From contig JANQLS010000042.1 of NCBI GenBank assembly GCA_028280485.1, positions 70,772 through 113,036 of the forward strand: DNA of 42,265 nt, written 5' to 3'. Each line of letters starts with the position of its first letter. The first letter of the stretch is position 1. Made by a program: the position numbers and the translations under genes. Positions 8,031 through 16,370 of the stretch are shown in pieces. This stretch comes from Planctomycetota bacterium (lineage in GTDB: Bacteria > Planctomycetota > UBA8108 > JACQVS01). The notes under the pieces are model-generated. The model saw only the letters and a program-made list of their open reading frames with translations. It did not search any database and was not told the origin of the DNA.

Positions 8031-11000
8031 ATGCGCTATACGATTATCACTTTTTCTCATCTTTTGATGGTCACATTATTGCCGTCAGTGCTGACTACTG
8101 CTGATGAAGCCTTAAACATTGCAAACCCAAAGGTGCATGCCTATGCGAATCCCAAGGAAGGTCGAAAAGGGTATTCTCTCGCATCAGAAAAAGTGAACGA
8201 GTTTAGGCTCTACGATTTTTATTCCAGGCAAGCCAATTATTACTGGGGTAAAAAAGATGCTCCTCCCTTACTTCCCGCCTACCCGGGTCTCGATGCGGGG
8301 ATGCACGGCCACTGGGGTAAGTACAGCCAAAACAACCATCGAGATGGCCGCTTGAACGATCAGGATATGGGCTCGATTGTGGCGACTCGATTTCAGGATA
8401 AAAAAGAGATCATCCATAAGGCTGTCAGTTTGAAATTGGGTGATTCGAACGAACTCTCAGCTTGCTATGATCCCTGGACTCTCACTTATCGCTTGGTTTG
8501 GAGTGACGGATTCGTGAAATTTGATCCCTTTCGCTGGGGTGTCAGCCGAGGAGTGCGTCCCGAGGGTAACATTCTTTGGCGACATTCAGGGAAGTGGAGG
8601 AAAGATCAAAACCCGATGAGTCGCTCTTTAGATGGCTTAGATTACCACGGTTATTACCGTCACGGCTCTCGAGTGATCTTTGCTTATGAATATGAGAGCT
8701 TGAAAATCCTCGAACATCCCTGGGCGCAAAAAGAATCGGATGGGCTCTTAGTTTTTACTCGAACGATTCAGTATCAAAAAAATGCTCGCTCCGAAGCCAA
8801 AAATCCTTCCATTCCCTTAGCTGAAGTTCCCGAAGATTTTAAATCGATCATCGTGAGGAAAGAGATCAAGGGAAAGCATATTTATCAATGGTTTCACATC
8901 GAGCAAGAGGGTTTTACTCAATTCATCGGAATTCGTGCTGGAACCGATGAATCCGTCAAGATCGTCCGTGAAGACCGCAGCCTTAAAATTCAATTCGGTG
9001 ATGACTCTCGAGAAGGCTTGTTCAAGGTCTACCACTTTCGGACTCCATTACCGTCTATCGAAGGTAAGAAAAAGGTCATCGCGGGATTCGAAGAACATTC
9101 CATCGAGTCTTTGAAGAAATGGGTGAGAGGAGGCCCGAGTCAGTGGCCGCAAAAATTAGTTTTAAAAGGTCAACGAGCAAAAGCTAATGATTCTGAAGCT
9201 CCTTATGTCGTCGATCGCCTTCCGGTTCCGTTTGAGAATCCCTTTAAATCCGTCATGCTTCTCAGTGGGATCGATTTCTTTTCGAATGGAAAAGCTCTCG
9301 TCTGTACCTTGATGGGAGATGTCTGGGTCGTCAGTGGAATTGACGATGATTTAAAGAGAGTGACTTGGAAGCGCTACGCCGCCGGACTCTATCAACCCTT
9401 TGGGATCGATATCATCGATGACAAGGTCTACATCCTCGCGAAAGACATGCTTCACATCCTTCACGATTACAATGGGGATGACGAAGTTGACTTCCATGAA
9501 AACTACGCGAACGATTGGGTGGAGACTCGCGGCCACACTCACGTGTTCGGTTTAGACCGTGATAACAAGGGGAACTTTTACTTTCCCTCTTACGATGTTT
9601 TCTACAAGCTTCCCCCCGATGGTTCAGGAGTGCAATTGATGGCAAAGGGCTTTCGTAATTGCATGGGTTTGGCCGTGAGTCCTGAAGGAATGGTCCTCGC
9701 TTCTAATCAAGAAGGTACGTGGACCCCTGCTTCGGGAATTCTCGAAGTGACGCAGGATGCTCACTACGGTCACAAACGAAAGAATGAGCCGATCTCTCCC
9801 GCGATGTGTTACATCCCACGCGGAGTCGATAACTCCACGGGGGGCATGGCTTTCGTTGACAGTGATCGGTGGGGGCCTCTCGGAAAATCCCTGATTGGCT
9901 TGTCCTACGGTTATGGCAGTCACTATTTGATTCTTCTCGACAAAACAGTTTCCCCTACGCAAGGTGCGGTTGTCCCACTTCAAGGAGAATTCAGGGCGGG
10001 AGTTCACCGGGGACGCATCAACCCTAAGGATGGTCAGTTCTATACAGTGGGTTGTGATGGTTGGGGAAACTACGCATTAGATGATGGGTCGTTAGATCGA
10101 GTTCGGTATACCGGGAAAGACATATACATACCCTCCGGATTTAAAGTTCACCGCAATGGTGTCCGTATCGATTTTCGCTTCGAACTGGACTCCGAAGCCG
10201 CTCAAAACGCAGGTAATTACTTCGCCCAACAATGGGATTACGTTTATTCCCAACAGTACGGCTCTCCTGAGTACTCGGTGAAGCAACCCGAAAAACTGGG
10301 TCACGATCGTCTCAAGGTTCGACGTGTTCAAGTTTTGAATTCGGGAAAATCTATCTTTGTGGAGATGCCTTACCTCCTGCCCAGTCTTCAACTTCACATT
10401 CAAATGAAATTGAAAACCAAATCAGGGAAAGCCTTTGAAACGGAGATCTACCCCTCACCGATGGCTTTAGGAAAACGATTTTCTTTCAAAGGAGCCCATC
10501 CTCCCGTTGTTCACAAGCCGGAGCAGTTTAAATTGAGAATGCGAGAGAGGAAGCAAGCCCCGGATAAATTCAACGACCCTAAACTTAAGCCCGATCGTAA
10601 ATACGTGATTAAAACGATGAGTGGTTTGAGGTACGACAAAACGACTCTCTTTGCCAAGCCAGGTGAAGTTTTACAAATTGAACTCATCAATGAAGACGGC
10701 ATGCCTCACAATTGGGTTCTCGTCCAGCCGGGAGCTTACGAAAAGGTGGGACTTCAGTCGTTTAAGATGCTAAACGACCCCAAGGCTTTCGATAAGAGTT
10801 ATGTTCCTGATGGAAACGATGTGATCGCTCACACTCGGGTGGTCTTTCCCGAAAGTCGACAAACCATCAAGTTTCGAATTCCTAAAGTTGAGGGGCGCTA
10901 TCCGTTCCTTTGCACTTTTCCCGGTCATTGGCAGTCGATGGTGGGGCAGCTCTTGGTGAGTTCAAAAGAGATTTCCCTGGCCGATTTAGAAGCAGGGAAT

Positions 11001-11504
11001 GAGCCTAAGAACACATTGGAGAAACAGCTTCTCAAAGAAGATCCCAAAAAGCTTGCTCAAGATGCTCGTTCAAAGGGAGACGGTCAACGAGGGAAAGCTT
11101 TGTTCGAAGATAAAAAAGTGTCTTGCTCAACCTGTCACGCCCCGAAGGAAGGACCTCGCTTGGGCCCTGAGCTCGCATTAAAAGAAGAACCTCGAACGGA
11201 TGAATTCTGGGTCGATTCGATCTTAAAGCCCTCTAAAGAGTTTAAGAAAGGCTACGAACCGATTGTGATTTTAACGAACCAAGGGGTGATGAGATCGGGA
11301 TTCAAAGTTTCAGAAGATGGGGGCTCCTTATCGTTTAAAGACCCTCAAGAGGGGGGGGAAACGATCAAGTTTTCGAAATCAGATCTCCTTAAGATCATGC
11401 CCGGAAAGTCTTCTTTGATGCCCGAAGGGCTGGTGAACCAATTAGCGGATCGCCAACAGTTTTTGGATCTGGTAAAATACGTGTTGGATTTGAAGGGGTC
11501 GTGA
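8031..11504 (+). CDS. Exported DUF6797 / sorbosone-dehydrogenase-like propeller / azurin / cytochrome c fusion
   Basis: A 1157-residue periplasmic protein. A signal peptide (1-24) is followed by a DUF6797-type region with AGMHGHWGKYS and NHRDGRLNDQDMG (about 80-115). A beta-propeller resembling glucose/sorbosone dehydrogenases runs from about 393 to 690 (VDRLPVPFENPF, VFGLDRDNKGNFYFPSYD). A cupredoxin domain (about 857-977) has the complete type 1 copper set H893, C961, H966, M970 (MPHNW and CTFPGHWQSM). The C-terminal haem c domain has CSTCH at 1032-1036 followed by GPRLGPEL. Inferred job: oxidise a sugar or sugar-like alcohol and pass electrons through copper to haem within one chain. The cofactor of the propeller is not shown by sequence. 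An AGGAA sits six bases before the ATG. This combination of modules is known from Planctomycetota and Verrucomicrobiota. Confidence 0.85.
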   Translation: MRYTIITFSHLLMVTLLPSVLTTADEALNIANPKVHAYANPKEGRKGYSLASEKVNEFRLYDFYSRQANYYWGKKDAPPLLPAYPGLDAGMHGHWGKYSQNNHRDGRLNDQDMGSIVATRFQDKKEIIHKAVSLKLGDSNELSACYDPWTLTYRLVWSDGFVKFDPFRWGVSRGVRPEGNILWRHSGKWRKDQNPMSRSLDGLDYHGYYRHGSRVIFAYEYESLKILEHPWAQKESDGLLVFTRTIQYQKNARSEAKNPSIPLAEVPEDFKSIIVRKEIKGKHIYQWFHIEQEGFTQFIGIRAGTDESVKIVREDRSLKIQFGDDSREGLFKVYHFRTPLPSIEGKKKVIAGFEEHSIESLKKWVRGGPSQWPQKLVLKGQRAKANDSEAPYVVDRLPVPFENPFKSVMLLSGIDFFSNGKALVCTLMGDVWVVSGIDDDLKRVTWKRYAAGLYQPFGIDIIDDKVYILAKDMLHILHDYNGDDEVDFHENYANDWVETRGHTHVFGLDRDNKGNFYFPSYDVFYKLPPDGSGVQLMAKGFRNCMGLAVSPEGMVLASNQEGTWTPASGILEVTQDAHYGHKRKNEPISPAMCYIPRGVDNSTGGMAFVDSDRWGPLGKSLIGLSYGYGSHYLILLDKTVSPTQGAVVPLQGEFRAGVHRGRINPKDGQFYTVGCDGWGNYALDDGSLDRVRYTGKDIYIPSGFKVHRNGVRIDFRFELDSEAAQNAGNYFAQQWDYVYSQQYGSPEYSVKQPEKLGHDRLKVRRVQVLNSGKSIFVEMPYLLPSLQLHIQMKLKTKSGKAFETEIYPSPMALGKRFSFKGAHPPVVHKPEQFKLRMRERKQAPDKFNDPKLKPDRKYVIKTMSGLRYDKTTLFAKPGEVLQIELINEDGMPHNWVLVQPGAYEKVGLQSFKMLNDPKAFDKSYVPDGNDVIAHTRVVFPESRQTIKFRIPKVEGRYPFLCTFPGHWQSMVGQLLVSSKEISLADLEAGNEPKNTLEKQLLKEDPKKLAQDARSKGDGQRGKALFEDKKVSCSTCHAPKEGPRLGPELALKEEPRTDEFWVDSILKPSKEFKKGYEPIVILTNQGVMRSGFKVSEDGGSLSFKDPQEGGETIKFSKSDLLKIMPGKSSLMPEGLVNQLADRQQFLDLVKYVLDLKGS

Positions 11505-11616
11505 GTGCCATTTGGCTAACCTAAAGCTTAATAAGGAATTTCTCTAAATTCTAATTTTTTGGGCTTCCGATCCAAACTCTTATGAGTTCGGTTACAACAG
11601 AATAAATTTTAAATTC

Positions 11617-14600
11617 GTGAAAACTTTAGCTTACTACTTAACTTTGATTCTGGTTCTAGTGCTCTTCCCTTCGTTGAGCGATGGCGAGGAGCGCGTCGAT
11701 TTCGCTACTCAGATCAAACCCCTTCTTTCGGATCGTTGCTTCGTTTGCCACGGGCCTGATGAGCAAGAACGAAAAGGGGATTTACGCCTCGATCTCAAAG
11801 AAGATGCTCTCGAAGTTATCGTTCCGGGTAAACCTCAGGAGAGTCTCTTTTTCAAAAGGATTGCGCATGAGGATCCGGAGGAACGTATGCCTCCTATGGA
11901 TTCAAAGCGACAATTGAGCGCAGAGGAAATCCAGCTCATCAAACGTTGGATTCAACAAGGAGCCGAGTGGTCCGATCATTGGGCCTTTAATTCAATTAAG
12001 GCTCCGGAGATTCCCAAGATTAAAAATCAGGCCTGGATCAAGGATCCTCTCGATGCTTTCATCGGCCTCCAACACGAAAAGAACGGTTTCCAGCCAGCAC
12101 CAGAAACCAGTAAGGAGTACTGGATTCGCCGCGTGACCTTCGACCTTACCGGCTTACCTCCCAGCCTAGAAGAAATCGATGCCTTTCTTGCGGATAAGAG
12201 TGATAAAGCTTACGAAAAGGTTGTCGACCGCTTATTAGCTTCAAAGCGCTACGGTGAGCGCATGACATCCGATTGGTTGGATGTCGCACGTTACAGTGAT
12301 ACCTTTGGCTATCAAGTTGATCGTGATCGTTACGTCTGGCCGTGGCGGGATTATGTGCTCAGCGCGTTCAATAAGAATTTGCCCTTCGATCAATTTATCA
12401 AAGAGCAATTGGCGGGGGATCTCATTCCGAATGCTGACGATAATCAAATCCTAGCGACTACTTTTAACCGTTTACACCCTCAAAAAGTTGAAGGGGGGAG
12501 TGTCCCCGAAGAATTTCGAGTGGAGTACGTCGCTGATCGAGTTGAAACATTCTCTACGGCGTTTCTCGGATTGGCGATGGGCTGTGCTCGATGCCACGAT
12601 CATAAGTACGATCCGATCTCTCAAAAAGAGTACTACCAGCTTTTCGCTTACTTTAATACGATCGATGAAGCAGGCCTTTACTCCTACTTCACTAACTCAA
12701 CCCCCACCCCTACTTTGCGGTTGAAGAGCGATGCTCAGAAGAAGCAGATTGCTTCGATTGAAAAGGAAATTCAATCCACAACGGATCAAGTACAAAAACG
12801 AACAACGACGAGCACCAAAGAATTTCAAGCTTGGCTTGAAGCTCAACGAAAAGAGTACAAACCTGAAGTTCAAGGGCAAATTTTTCATCTCGATTTCGAA
12901 AAGAAGCCGGGGGGGAAAAATCAATCCGTTCCTGGAGTTCAAGGAAAAGCTGCCAAGCTAACGGGTGATGATGGTATTCAAACCAAGGTCGGCAATTTCA
13001 ATCGCAACCAACCCTTCTCGATTGGAATTTGGATCCAAACTCCCGATGTGAAAGAGCGGGCTGTCGTCTTACACCGTTCTCGAGCTTGGACCGACTCCGC
13101 TAGCCGCGGCTACCAACTCTTGATCGAAGAGGGACGATTGAGTTTCTCTTTGATTCATTTCTGGCCTGGCAATGCCATTCGAGTGGCCACGAAAGAAAAG
13201 CTGACCCCCAAAAAATGGTATCACGTTACCCTCACTTACGATGGTTCGAGTCGAGCTTCCGGATTGAAAATATTCCTCGATGGAAAACTCCCTCCCCTTA
13301 GGATCGTTCGCGATCATCTCTACAAGAACATCACCGGTAGTGGAGGAAATCACATCCGACTCGGAGAACGCTTTCGAGATAAGGGATTCAAGGATGGCCT
13401 CGTCGATGAATTAAAAGTTTTCGATCGCCAGTTGAGCGCTCTTGAAGTTAAAAATCTATTCGACGAAAAGAGCTTGAAAACTCTTTTAAGTAAGGACCAC
13501 CAGAAGCTCAGTTCAGAAGATAAAAAGTTTTTGTTAGAGCTTTACTTGTTCCGTGTCGATCCTGGATACCAAAAACTTATCAAAGATCTCTATGAACGTC
13601 GTTCACGTCGGAGTAAAGCGGTTGACGGCTTACAAGAGATCATGGTGATGGAAGAGATGAAGGAAAAGCGAGATACCTTTGTTCTTAACCGTGGAGCTTA
13701 CGATCAACCTCAAGCTAAGGTCGAATCTGAAGTTCCCAGCTTGTTTAAAGACCTGGTCAATAAAGCGCCTAAAAACCGTTTAGAATTAGCTGAGTGGCTG
13801 ACGGATCCCCAGCATCCCTTAACCGCTAGAGTCACAGTCAATCGTTTCTGGCAAATGATGTTTGGGGAAGGATTGGTGAGAACTCCTGAGGATTTCGGAA
13901 GTCAAGGACTGCCTCCCACCCATCCACAACTGTTAGATCACCTTTCTATAGAGTTCATCCGAAACGGTTGGAATGTGAAAGCTCTTCTCAAGCGAATGGC
14001 TTTAAGTGCTACTTACCGCCAGAGTTCTCGGGTGACACCCAAGCTTTTAGAGAAAGATCCCGAAAATCTATGGTTAGCCCGGTCACCCAGTCATCGCTGG
14101 CAGGCAGAGATGATTCGGGATAATGTTTTGGCGACCTCTGGTTTATTAGTCGAGAAATTAGGTGGAAAGCCCGCCCGTCCCTACGAGGTCGCAGTATCGT
14201 TTAAACCGGTCGGGAAAGACCGGGGTGAAGGGCTTTATCGACGAAGTGTCTACACTTACTGGAAACGTACCGCTCCCGCGCCGACGATGAGAACTTTGGA
14301 TGCCTCAAAAAGAGATGTCTGCCGAGTCAAAAGAGAACGAACCAGTTCTCCTCTACAAGCCTTCGTCCTCCTCAACGATCCCCAAGTGGTGGAGGCTTCT
14401 CGGGCTCTGGGGGAAAAGCTCATCCAGAAACACGGTGAAAAAAACGAAGCCGCTTTGATTGAACTCTTCCGCCTCTTAACTAGCCGGAAGCCGAAAGCGT
14501 CTGAGATTAAAATTCTTCAAACCTTGTACGAAGGGCAGTTGAAGGGATTTCAAGCAGATCCTAAGTCACGCGACCAATATTTAAACGTCGGAGAGAAAAA

Positions 14601-14694
14601 AGCTCCCAAGGGCATTTCTCTCGACCGATTAGCGGCTTTAGCCACCGTGGCAAACATGCTCTACAGTTTTGATGAGAGCGTCACGAAGCGTTGA
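11617..14694 (+). CDS. Planctomycete cytochrome (PSCyt1-DUF1549-LamG-DUF1553)
   Basis: A 1025-residue exported protein. Signal peptide 1-22; PSCyt1 haem domain with C41-F-V-C44-H45 and the family MPPMDSKRQLS region; DUF1549 (about 145-345) with a second haem motif C323-A-R-C-H327 followed by DHKYDPI; a LamG/concanavalin-like insert (about 441-608; FSIGIWIQTP, GLVDELKVFDRQLS); and DUF1553/PSD1 (about 715-960; HPLTARVTVNRFWQMMFGEGLV). The biochemical function of the family is unproven. It is always found with a DUF1501 partner, here 46 bp downstream, and is often near polysaccharide or sulfatase genes. The LamG domain suggests carbohydrate contact. The start is a GTG without a clear ribosome site, but it gives an intact signal peptide directly after a stop-rich stretch, so it is accepted. 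Confidence 0.88.
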   Translation: MKTLAYYLTLILVLVLFPSLSDGEERVDFATQIKPLLSDRCFVCHGPDEQERKGDLRLDLKEDALEVIVPGKPQESLFFKRIAHEDPEERMPPMDSKRQLSAEEIQLIKRWIQQGAEWSDHWAFNSIKAPEIPKIKNQAWIKDPLDAFIGLQHEKNGFQPAPETSKEYWIRRVTFDLTGLPPSLEEIDAFLADKSDKAYEKVVDRLLASKRYGERMTSDWLDVARYSDTFGYQVDRDRYVWPWRDYVLSAFNKNLPFDQFIKEQLAGDLIPNADDNQILATTFNRLHPQKVEGGSVPEEFRVEYVADRVETFSTAFLGLAMGCARCHDHKYDPISQKEYYQLFAYFNTIDEAGLYSYFTNSTPTPTLRLKSDAQKKQIASIEKEIQSTTDQVQKRTTTSTKEFQAWLEAQRKEYKPEVQGQIFHLDFEKKPGGKNQSVPGVQGKAAKLTGDDGIQTKVGNFNRNQPFSIGIWIQTPDVKERAVVLHRSRAWTDSASRGYQLLIEEGRLSFSLIHFWPGNAIRVATKEKLTPKKWYHVTLTYDGSSRASGLKIFLDGKLPPLRIVRDHLYKNITGSGGNHIRLGERFRDKGFKDGLVDELKVFDRQLSALEVKNLFDEKSLKTLLSKDHQKLSSEDKKFLLELYLFRVDPGYQKLIKDLYERRSRRSKAVDGLQEIMVMEEMKEKRDTFVLNRGAYDQPQAKVESEVPSLFKDLVNKAPKNRLELAEWLTDPQHPLTARVTVNRFWQMMFGEGLVRTPEDFGSQGLPPTHPQLLDHLSIEFIRNGWNVKALLKRMALSATYRQSSRVTPKLLEKDPENLWLARSPSHRWQAEMIRDNVLATSGLLVEKLGGKPARPYEVAVSFKPVGKDRGEGLYRRSVYTYWKRTAPAPTMRTLDASKRDVCRVKRERTSSPLQAFVLLNDPQVVEASRALGEKLIQKHGEKNEAALIELFRLLTSRKPKASEIKILQTLYEGQLKGFQADPKSRDQYLNVGEKKAPKGISLDRLAALATVANMLYSFDESVTKR

Positions 14695-14740
14695 GCCTTT
14701 TTATTGAAGAACAATCAAAAGAGATCTTAAAGAGTCAATA

Positions 14741-16192
14741 ATGATGAATTCGCAAGCGAATCGTTGTACCGGATACGATGCCCTAAGCCAACTGAGCCGA
14801 AGACGTTTTTTGGAAACCTTCGGTATGGGTTTGGGGGGAGTTGCTTTTTCTCAACTCTTCAATCAGGCTTCAGCTTCAGAAGGTGGGATCCTGAATCAGG
14901 TCCATCATCGACCTAAAGCGAAGCGAGTGATCTTTCTCTGTCAATCGGGAGGGCCATCGCATCTCGATCTTTTCGATCACAAACCTCTGCTTAAAGAAAA
15001 GCACGGGACGGAACTGCCCGATTCCATTCGTAAAGGGCAAAGACTCACGGCGATGAGTGGAAACCAAGCGAGTCTTCCCCTCGCCGGTTCTCCCTTTAAG
15101 TTCGAGCAACGAGGTCAAAGTGGAGCTTGGATCAGCGAAATTTTGCCCCACACAGCTAAAGTTGTCGATCAACTTTGCTTTGTGAAATCGCTTTATACCG
15201 AGGCGATCAATCACGGACCTGCGGTGACTTACATTCAAACCGGTTCTCAGTTTCCCGGAAGACCCAGTATGGGGGCTTGGCTCAGTTACGGTTTAGGCTC
15301 TGAAAATAAAGACCTTCCCGGCTTCGTCGTGCTCGTGACGAAAAATAAGGGGGGGCAGCCCTTGGTCTCTCGATTCTGGGGAAGTGGATTTTTACCCTCT
15401 CGTTTTCAGGGGGTTCGGTTCCGATCTGGAAAAGATCCCGTCTTATATCTGAGTAATCCGAGTGGGGTTTCGGGTCAGAGTCGCCGCGAGATGTTAGATG
15501 CTTTGAAAGCTCTTCATGATCTTCAATTGGAAAACGGAGCTGATCCTCTGATCGAAACCCGCATCGCCCAATATGAATTGGCCTACCGAATGCAAATGTC
15601 GATTCCGGAAGTTACCAATTTGTCGGACGAACCGGATTCCATTTATGATCTTTACGGAAAAGACGCCCGCAATCCGGGAACTTATGCAGCGAACTGTCTT
15701 TTAGCTCGTCGTCTCGCCGAGCGAGGAGTGCGCTTCATTCAGCTTTACCACCAAGGTTGGGATCAACACGGCGGTTTGATGGGAGGCATCAAAAATCAAT
15801 GTCGAGAGACCGATCAAGCTTCTGCTGCTTTAATTCAGGATCTCTCCCAGAGAGGTCTCTTAGAGGATACTCTCGTTATTTGGGGCGGGGAATTTGGCCG
15901 AACAAATTACAGTCAAGGTAAATTAAACGGCAATAATTTTGGTCGAGACCACCATCCTCGTTGCTTCACTATGTGGATGGCCGGTGGGGGCATCCAGCCG
16001 GGTACATCTTACGGACAAACCGATGCCTTCGGTTATAACGTCGCTGAAAACCCTGTTCACCTTCATGATTTCCAGGCCACGATCTTACATCTGTTAGGAA
16101 TTGATCACGAGCGCCTGACCTTCAAATACCAAGGGCGTCACTTCCGCTTGACGGATGTTCACGGTAAAGTGATCAAGCCTATATTAGCCTGA
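14741..16192 (+). CDS. DUF1501 family protein, Tat-exported
   Basis: A 483-residue member of the DUF1501 family, related in fold to the alkaline phosphatase/sulfatase superfamily. The N terminus SRRRFLETFGMGLGG (about 21-35) is a twin-arginine signal, so it is exported folded. Family motifs are present: FLCQSGGPSHLDLFDHKP, NHGPAVTYIQTGS, GWDQHGG, VIWGGEFGRT, and GRDHHPRCFTMWMAGGG, which carry the His and Asp residues typical of a metal site. It starts 46 bp after the PSCyt gene and is almost certainly in the same transcript. Two ATGs are adjacent and the first is reported. The molecular activity of DUF1501 proteins is not established. Confidence 0.88.
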   Translation: MMNSQANRCTGYDALSQLSRRRFLETFGMGLGGVAFSQLFNQASASEGGILNQVHHRPKAKRVIFLCQSGGPSHLDLFDHKPLLKEKHGTELPDSIRKGQRLTAMSGNQASLPLAGSPFKFEQRGQSGAWISEILPHTAKVVDQLCFVKSLYTEAINHGPAVTYIQTGSQFPGRPSMGAWLSYGLGSENKDLPGFVVLVTKNKGGQPLVSRFWGSGFLPSRFQGVRFRSGKDPVLYLSNPSGVSGQSRREMLDALKALHDLQLENGADPLIETRIAQYELAYRMQMSIPEVTNLSDEPDSIYDLYGKDARNPGTYAANCLLARRLAERGVRFIQLYHQGWDQHGGLMGGIKNQCRETDQASAALIQDLSQRGLLEDTLVIWGGEFGRTNYSQGKLNGNNFGRDHHPRCFTMWMAGGGIQPGTSYGQTDAFGYNVAENPVHLHDFQATILHLLGIDHERLTFKYQGRHFRLTDVHGKVIKPILA

Positions 16193-16224
16193 TAGAAGCA
16201 CTTCGGATTGATTGAATGCGTATT

Positions 16225-16246
16225 CCTCCATCCCTCTCGATGGAGG
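16225..16246 (+). terminator. Possible terminator after the DUF1501 gene
   Basis: CCTCCATC pairs with GATGGAGG around a 6-base loop, 32 bp past the stop. T-rich sequence (GGAATTATTTT) begins eight bases later rather than directly, so termination is only possible. Confidence 0.35.
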
Positions 16247-16370
16247 CAGTGGAATTATTTTGAAATTATTTACCCACCAACTCGCCATCAGCGTCATTCA
16301 GGTAGCACTTAGTTCATATCGAAGCAAAACCAGAATCGATCTGGAACCTTTTTGAAAGTGGATTTGTTTC

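Noticed and set aside
16343..16348. GGAACC resembling an ECF -35 box upstream of the first sigma factor
   Set aside because: The -10 region would fall on the start codon, and no matching box is seen upstream of the other sigma gene or the PSCyt genes.
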